Assembly (NCBI GenBank): GCA_964059195.1
Contig: CAXKWD010000005.1
Coordinates: 94,749,882 to 94,813,881, forward strand
Direction of reading: 5' to 3'
Source of the DNA: Ectobius pallidus
Taxonomy: Eukaryota; Arthropoda; Insecta; Blattodea; Ectobiidae
Length of the DNA stretch: 64,000 nucleotides
Shown here: piece by piece, positions 58,650 to 64,000 of the stretch
Layout of the letters: every line of letters starts with the position of its first letter
How positions within the stretch are numbered: the stretch's first letter is position 1
Position numbers and translations under genes: made by a program
Notes under the pieces: generated by a model
What the model saw: the letters and a program-made list of their open reading frames with translations, nothing else
Told to the model about the DNA's origin: nothing
Database searches by the model: none

Positions 58650-58719
58650 GTCATGGTAGCTCAATGGTAGAGCATCAGCGCGTTAAGCTGAAGATCCGTG
58701 TTCAAATCCCGGTTATGAC
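58650..58719 (+). tRNA. tRNA-Asn(GTT)-like sequence, right arm
   Basis: 70 nt that folds as a cloverleaf: acceptor GTCATGG/TTATGAC (with two G-U pairs), D stem GCTC/GAGC, anticodon stem TCAGC/GCTGA with loop GCGTTAA, T stem CCGTG/CCCGG (one mismatch) with loop TTCAAAT. A box TAGCTCAATGG is a perfect consensus and the B box is good. The anticodon reads GTT, but position 33 is C instead of the nearly invariant U, so it is more likely a tRNA-derived repeat than a working tRNA. Confidence 0.45.
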
Positions 58720-59141
58720 ATGAAATTTTTCAAGCTGATTCTTACTTATATATTCTAAGTTATGCAACTCAGTGTGCCCATTTATGGGATGGGAGGGGAA
58801 AATTCCCTAGTATTCTTAACTGTATAAACACTCACCTATTGGTCAGCTGGATGTGTTGGAAACCTGTGGCTTGAATTTCACATCACCATACTACAGGTAT
58901 AATAACATCTCAGTAGTGTCGGCCCACATCAGTAGCATCATCTCTATTCTATATGACAGTGTTTTTCAACAGGTGTGCCTGAATGAGCCACTGGTTGCTG
59001 TGAGAAAATTAAAATACAGTTATCAATCCTTAATTAACGATGCAAATCTTCAATAAAGCACACACTATAAGAAAAGTTCATTAATAGTAATAACCCCTTG
59101 CTATTTCTTTTTTTGTTATTGTTCAGCACTCAACGCAAGAT

Positions 59142-59325
59142 ATGGCATCATTCTGGATTTCACTTCAGAAAGAATATCCATCTATTTCTACGAAAGCTGT
59201 AAAGTTATTTGTTTTCTTTTCTACATCCTACTTATTGAAGCAGGATTTTCTGCAATAAACATAGTGAAGTGTAACTCTGAAAGATGATATGAGCGTGTGT
59301 TTATCAACTATTTGGCTACAAATAA
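59142..59325 (+). pseudogene. hAT transposase C-terminal dimerisation remnant
   Basis: Reads FWISLQKEYPSISTKAVKLF and VFFSTSYLL, then after a frameshift EAGFSAINIVKCNSER. This is the ending of SPIN/ZBED5-type hAT transposases. The rest of the gene is absent. Confidence 0.75.
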
Positions 59326-59437
59326 AGACTTCGAAAGCACATCAAGTTCAAGTTTCACATTCATTTTGTTTCTTGCACCATCTTGTTCGAATTATTATTG
59401 AACATTTAATCTATACTGTTACAACATATTTTTGTGT

Positions 59438-60300
59438 TTAATTAAAATAAAAAACTTCTTCTACTACTGAGGTCTCAGGGACAGTGCCCATGATGCTGGC
59501 AGCATTACCTCGTTGAATGGCAATACTGATTAGCTGCCTCAGATATTCTGTAGTGCAGGAATCTCCCATTCCAAATTTTAGCCTCCTTCCAATATCTGAT
59601 ATTAGCTCTTTGGCTTCCACACTCCTTGGCCCCATTGTCTCAACAGAAAATGGGATAATATAATTTTTATCTGCTATCTCTCAATATTTGTTATGTTTTA
59701 AACAAACAGCTGAGATCGCAGCGGAAACAACTTGCTTTGAGGTAGCCAGCGTATCCACACAAGTTGCATCCCACAGTAAACATTTTCCCTGGAGCCTCGG
59801 AATTAGTGAGAATCCATCAGGTCCTTTGCCATCTGACGTACTTATACCAAAAGGTTCCAAGATTGATGGGACACCCGCTGATACTAGGGCCCTTCGGATC
59901 AGGTCCTTGAGAATCATCCAATGTTCTAAGAACAACTTAAACCATGATGTCCAAAATTGTCAACCATTGCTCTTCACACATTTATGTGGATGGCACACTT
60001 TACAGCTAAGTCTTAAGGCAACTGAGATCTTGAAGGATACGTTGTCCAATAGTGTACCTAAATGTGATAATGAAACAATTTGAAGCCAGGAGCCTGATTC
60101 CTTTTCTTCGAGAGCACGATACCAAGTATGATCAATATCAAATGTAGAATTCACAATTAGGAATTGAGAAAGTTGCCTGCTGATAATGCTAACCTGTTGC
60201 TTCTGGACGGTAGAATCTGTTCGAGGAACATGGAGACGCATCAAAGCATCTGAACAAATGTACTGTCATTTTATCACCATTAACAGGACAATCAGAGATG
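59438..60300 (-). pseudogene. LINE ORF2 C-terminal domain remnant
   Basis: On minus: ESGSWLQIVSLSHLGTLLDN and VALRLSCKVCHPHKC (zinc-knuckle like CxxC/HxxHKC), then [53 protein letters not shown] and, after stops, IGRRLKFGMGDSCTTEYLRQ and SIAIQRGNAASIMGT. This order matches the C-terminus of LINE proteins I recall from many invertebrates (with SDGKRPDGxTLxPW and WDxTCxDT). Related sequence may extend to about 60600. Several stops make it a pseudogene. Confidence 0.72.
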
Positions 60301-60659
60301 CCCTAAGCAGAAGGCAAGAAAGTAGGTAGACAAATGTCACGTACCCTGTGAATTCCAATGCCTCCATCATGAATCGGTAGAGTTGTCAGTGTTCTAGTAT
60401 GAACTTCGAAAGTCATGTTAAGTATGGATTGCAAAGAGATCACCAAATTTCTTTACCGGGGAAGGAAATAACCATAGAAGAGTTGTACAAAGGAAGTATG
60501 TCAATTTAGGAATCCAAAGACAATTCTTTAAAAGAAAATAAGCATGGTTAGTAAGCCGTCAGTAGAGGCTTTCAGAATATCCAAACGCTTCTGACCCATG
60601 TCTTCCACTGCCTCAAGCATAATTGGAGTAGGACTTCTGGGTAGGCTTGCCATAAGAAT

Positions 60660-61500
60660 TTAATTTGTTGTAACATTAACCTTGACATTAATTTGTTGTA
60701 ACATTGAATCTCACTCAACACAATTGAATGCATTTGTGAAATCTATTTTTAGAAGAAACTTGCTGCTTGCAACTCTAGGTAAGTACATACAGAATGAATA
60801 ATTGCTTCACTCCCCATTGGAGTGCCAAATACAGGCAGAGAAAGTACAAATATGGAGCTATAAGAGCTATAAACTTACCATCAGCATTTGGACAAAACTG
60901 ACTCTCCCACAGTTGTAGGTAAGTATGAATTTTTCTCTTGGAACGTTCCCCATAAAAAAAGCGAAACTATATGTGATCGTTAATTACCCTAATTGATAAA
61001 AAAGTCATGGAAATTTACCACTCTAGGTGCAAGTACAAAATGGCTACAAATGAATGAATTAACAAATGGGTCAGAGAATTACTCAGCTGCGGTTCTAGTG
61101 TTAAGCACTCCTATTTCAAACTCTCTCAGATTCGTTACACACATATAATTAATAATAATATAGGTTTATTTGCATTGTCTTTTTAATTACATTTCGTTTT
61201 TTAGTTCATCTAGTAAGGAGAGTTTTTTTAGCAGTAGTTGCTGTAAGACTTCCTTTATGATCTATTACATTAGTAAGATGGAAAAAATGGTGGCCTAGTG
61301 TATCCATAGGTGTCACCAGAGGGTGTGGTGGGGACTCTCACGACCCTCCAAAACTTATAAATCGGATGAGTATTATGACACTTTTAATTGATTAATGGAT
61401 TACTATTATTTACTAACTTCAGAAACACACGATGAATATTTATGTTTTTGTGTTGAATGTTTCTGCATTATAATTAATTTGATATGAAGCATCACTCGCT
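60660..61500. other. Stretch with no recognised feature
   Basis: AT-rich sequence between the LINE remnant and the Helitron-like block; nothing supported. Confidence 0.5.
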
Positions 61501-61501
61501 A

Positions 61502-61890
61502 TCTATATTAATAAAAGGAAGTGTCTGTCCTCCGTCTGTCTGTCTGTCCGCGATGCCCAACGAAATCTACTGAACGCAGAGATCTGAAATTTTATACATA
61601 GATGGACTAAAGGGTCGGAATGTGCAACTCGAAGCCGGAATTTTAATTTTCGCTTTCGTTCGTGAGTTATGCGTGAAAAACGGGCAGAAAACGTGTATTT
61701 ATTGCGTTTTCGAAGCATGAGTTTTCAGTAATACAAATCAATTACACTAGGCTTTGGCTATTTTTGTCATACCTTCGACATAAAAGCATCGCGATCTCTT
61801 GAATGTTGTAGCTCACGCTGGTCGATTCATTTGTTTTTAATGTCAAGGCACGCAAACATAATATGAAATTTTCAACCTACACCAAAGAGG

Positions 61891-61944
<54 letters not shown>

Positions 61945-63116
61945 GGGATAATCAATATTAGCCTAACTATGGTCAAACGTTGTTCGATTTGGACGAAACT
62001 CACTATACAGGGGTTTTCTGGGCCAAGGAACTCGAATCTGAGGTCGCTTTTACCAGGTGACGCTATCTAATCATGATATATAGTCCACATGATTTAGGTG
62101 TTAATATAATGATTTAACTATTATGCTCTTAATTTTTAATTTTTGAAATAATTATCACGGGCAAAGCCGCGGGCACATGCTATCTTAAAATAATAAAAGG
62201 ACATGTTTGTCTGTCTGTCCACGATGCCCAGCGAAATCTACTGAACGCAGAGATCTGAAATTTTAAACATAGATGGGCTGAAAGGTGGGCGAATGCACCT
62301 CGAAGCCGAATTTTTAATTTTAGCTTTCGTTTGCGAGTTATGAGTGAAAAACTGGCAGAAAACGTGATTTTAGCGCTGTCGAAGCATCAGATTTCAGTAA
62401 TACATTTCAATGTCAAATCAATTGCAGTTGGCTTTGGCTATTTTTGTCATACCGTGGTAATAAAAGCATCGCGATCGCTAGATTGTTGTAAGCCCACGCT
62501 GGTCGATTCATTTGTTTAGAATGTCAAGACATATGAAATTTTCAACCTACACGGAAGAGGGATAATCAACATAGACCTAAATATGGTTAAACATCGTTCG
62601 ATTTGGACGAAACTCACTATACAGGGATTTTCTGGGCCAAGGAACTCGAACCTGAGATCTCTTTTACCAGGCGACGCTATCTAATCGTGGTATGTAATTC
62701 ATGTGATTTAGGTGTTAATAAATATAATGATTTAACTATTATGCTCTTAATTTTTAATTCTTGAAATAATTATCGTGGGCGATCGCTTGATTTTGTAAGT
62801 CCATCCTGGATGATTCATTTGTTTAGAATATCAAGGCCCGAAGACATATGAAATTTTCAACCTACACGGAAGAGGGATAATCAATATAGGCCTAAATATG
62901 GTCAAACATTGTTCGATTTGGACGAAACTCACTGTACAGGGGTATTCTGGGCCAAGGAACTCGAATCTGAGGTCGCTTTTACCAGGCGACGCTATCTAAT
63001 CGTGGTATGTAGTCCACGTGATTTTGGTGTTAATACATATAATGATTTAACTATTATGCTCTTAATTTTTAATTTTTGAAATAATTATCGCGGGCGAAGC
63101 CGCGGGCACATGCTAG
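61502..63116 (+). mobile_element. Tandem non-autonomous Helitron-like copies
   Basis: Starts TCTATATTAATAAAAGG after an A and ends with the hairpin CGCGGGCGAAGCCGCGGG, GCACATG and CTAG before a T, as Helitrons do. A first unit ends at about 62182 with GCCGCGGGCACATGCTA and is followed directly by a second 5' end TCTTAAAATAATAAAAGG. A third, partial repetition begins near 62780. Shared blocks include GAAATCTACTGAACGCAGAG and GATTTGGACGAAACTCACT. No Rep/helicase gene. Confidence 0.75.
61890..61942. repeat. (ATT)n microsatellite
   Basis: About 17 ATT repeats inside the first Helitron-like unit only, so it expanded after the units were copied. Confidence 0.95.
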
Positions 63117-64000
63117 TTGCAGTATAAAGGAACCAGGAGAGTACACAATCTGAACAATGGGTGTATGTTTATATTATGAACTGAATTATATGCAAGAAAG
63201 GATTCATTGTTCTGAATGTGCAATGTTTTTATTACTGTAAATGATATTTAAATATTTCGTTGAGATTTAGTGCCTGTACTAAGATTTATATGATAGTGCT
63301 AGTAAAAAGGTTCTTTTCTATTAGTAATCTGGATTTTAAAAAATTGCCTGCAAGTACAATGGAATTGTGCAGAATGACCAACATGAGAATGACAAGAATG
63401 CAATGCAACACAATGCAATGCAATGCAGCTTGTGTTTGTGTTGGATATTTCTAACGTAATGGATTTTTTTGTAGTGAAACTTGAAAAGAAAAAATTATGT
63501 GATAATCCATCTAATATCAGTGAAGTGAATTATTTTATTATCGATTACTGATGAATTTTTAGAACACCTTCCAAAGAAGACTTGTAAAAGTGTGATTATT
63601 TCTATATAATATTTAGATTTATCAAACCATATTCATAATTGGCTGAAAAGGAATATACTTCACTTCACTTCAATGTTATTTAGTGACGTCATACCGACAG
63701 TTATCCGGTAAAAGGAATATAATATGACTTAGATATCCTACATTGAGCATTTCACCTTATATAGTGAGAAGTAACACAGAAGTTGCAGTTCTGTGCTTTA
63801 CCAAGAATAACCATAACCTGTTGGAAACACTTTTGGTGGTCCTAATATCTATACCACTGATGTTTAATATGAATGGTAGTTTTATGTTCATAGTCAAAAC
63901 AGTCAAATAACATGAAATTCCATTCTTATGACAAAGTAATTCTTTTTTGGTTATTTTTGCAATTTTCTGTATTACTTAAATACTTGAAATATATCAAATT
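63117..64000. other. Window end, nothing recognised
   Basis: AT-rich sequence with a CAATG-rich patch near 63400; no feature supported. Confidence 0.5.

Larger units (their letters stand above)
58319..58747. repeat. 429-bp near-perfect palindrome with tRNA-like arms
   Basis: Arms 58319-58529 and 58537-58747 (211 bp each) are exact reverse complements by my base-by-base reading, around a 7-nt spacer TGAAGCC. Each arm holds a tRNA-like unit near its outer end. No convincing target duplication. Lack of any difference implies a recent origin or ongoing conversion. Confidence 0.95.

Noticed and set aside
58650..58719. Functional tRNA-Asn gene
   Set aside because: Good cloverleaf, but C at position 33, a T-stem mismatch and its place in a repeat palindrome argue for a tRNA-derived element; kept as tRNA-like only.
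58343..58723. Two 78-residue frames MRTHIQWCPTFVGT... as genes
   Set aside because: They cross the tRNA-like unit of a perfect palindrome and are identical only because the arms are.
1..64000. CRISPR arrays, operons, bacterial features
   Set aside because: The sequence is clearly eukaryotic; the repeats lack CRISPR spacing and genes have introns.

Overview
This window is animal nuclear DNA, most likely from an insect with a repeat-rich genome. It is AT-rich, has long repeat-filled introns, GT-AG splice sites and microsatellites, and carries many DNA-transposon, LINE, SINE-like and Helitron-like copies. The repeat style (mariner and hAT debris, tRNA-headed SINEs, foldback elements) fits a cockroach or termite, but that rests on memory of those genomes and is not shown by the sequence.

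One host gene dominates and lies on the minus strand from the start codon at 45251 to the stop at 1890. It encodes a lysosomal alpha-mannosidase (glycoside hydrolase family 38, like human MAN2B1). I reconstructed 16 coding exons whose splice phases all agree. They give a protein of 1066 residues with a signal peptide, the zinc-site motif HTHNDVGW, the nucleophile motif QIDPFGHS and the motif [10 protein letters not shown] 17th exon (24313-24446) is a second version of exon 7 (26973-27106). Both are 134 nt, share phase and splice sites, and are about 61% identical. Using both or neither would break the frame, so they look like mutually exclusive exons. They encode the loop with the proposed acid/base aspartate, so the gene probably makes two enzyme isoforms.

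The introns are a transposon graveyard. From low to high coordinates they hold a 5'-truncated RTE-like LINE (2922-3783), a LINE 3'-end fragment (6552-6707), Tigger-like elements (6799-7490, 37225-38008), a hAT transposase remnant (7930-8440), a tandem repeat with alternating monomers (10803-11530), a Tc1 element (12394-13570), a TA-flanked MITE (14380-15275), a hAT-like MITE 20 nt from an exon (19008-20067), a hAT element with perfect target duplication (25037-26089), a piggyBac-like MITE (30891-31191) and several foldback elements. Intron 1 holds a decayed LINE (about 38960-44699). That LINE is split by a 3.6 kb DNA element (39211-42830), which itself contains two more nested elements.

Upstream of the gene (45252-64000) I see no convincing host gene, only mobile elements. 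These are a mariner split by another insertion (46510-48918), a LINE C-terminal scrap, a mariner with a duplicated end (52218-53143), another mariner MITE (56157-56951), a perfect 429-bp palindrome carrying tRNA-like sequences (58319-58747), a hAT C-terminal scrap, an antisense LINE C-terminal domain (59438-60300) and tandem Helitron-like copies (61502-63116).

The most unusual signals are the alternative catalytic-loop exons, a recurring CTGANGA-stem-GAAA motif in foldback elements that resembles a hammerhead ribozyme core, the tRNA palindrome, and the nested element with repeated GTAACA doublets.
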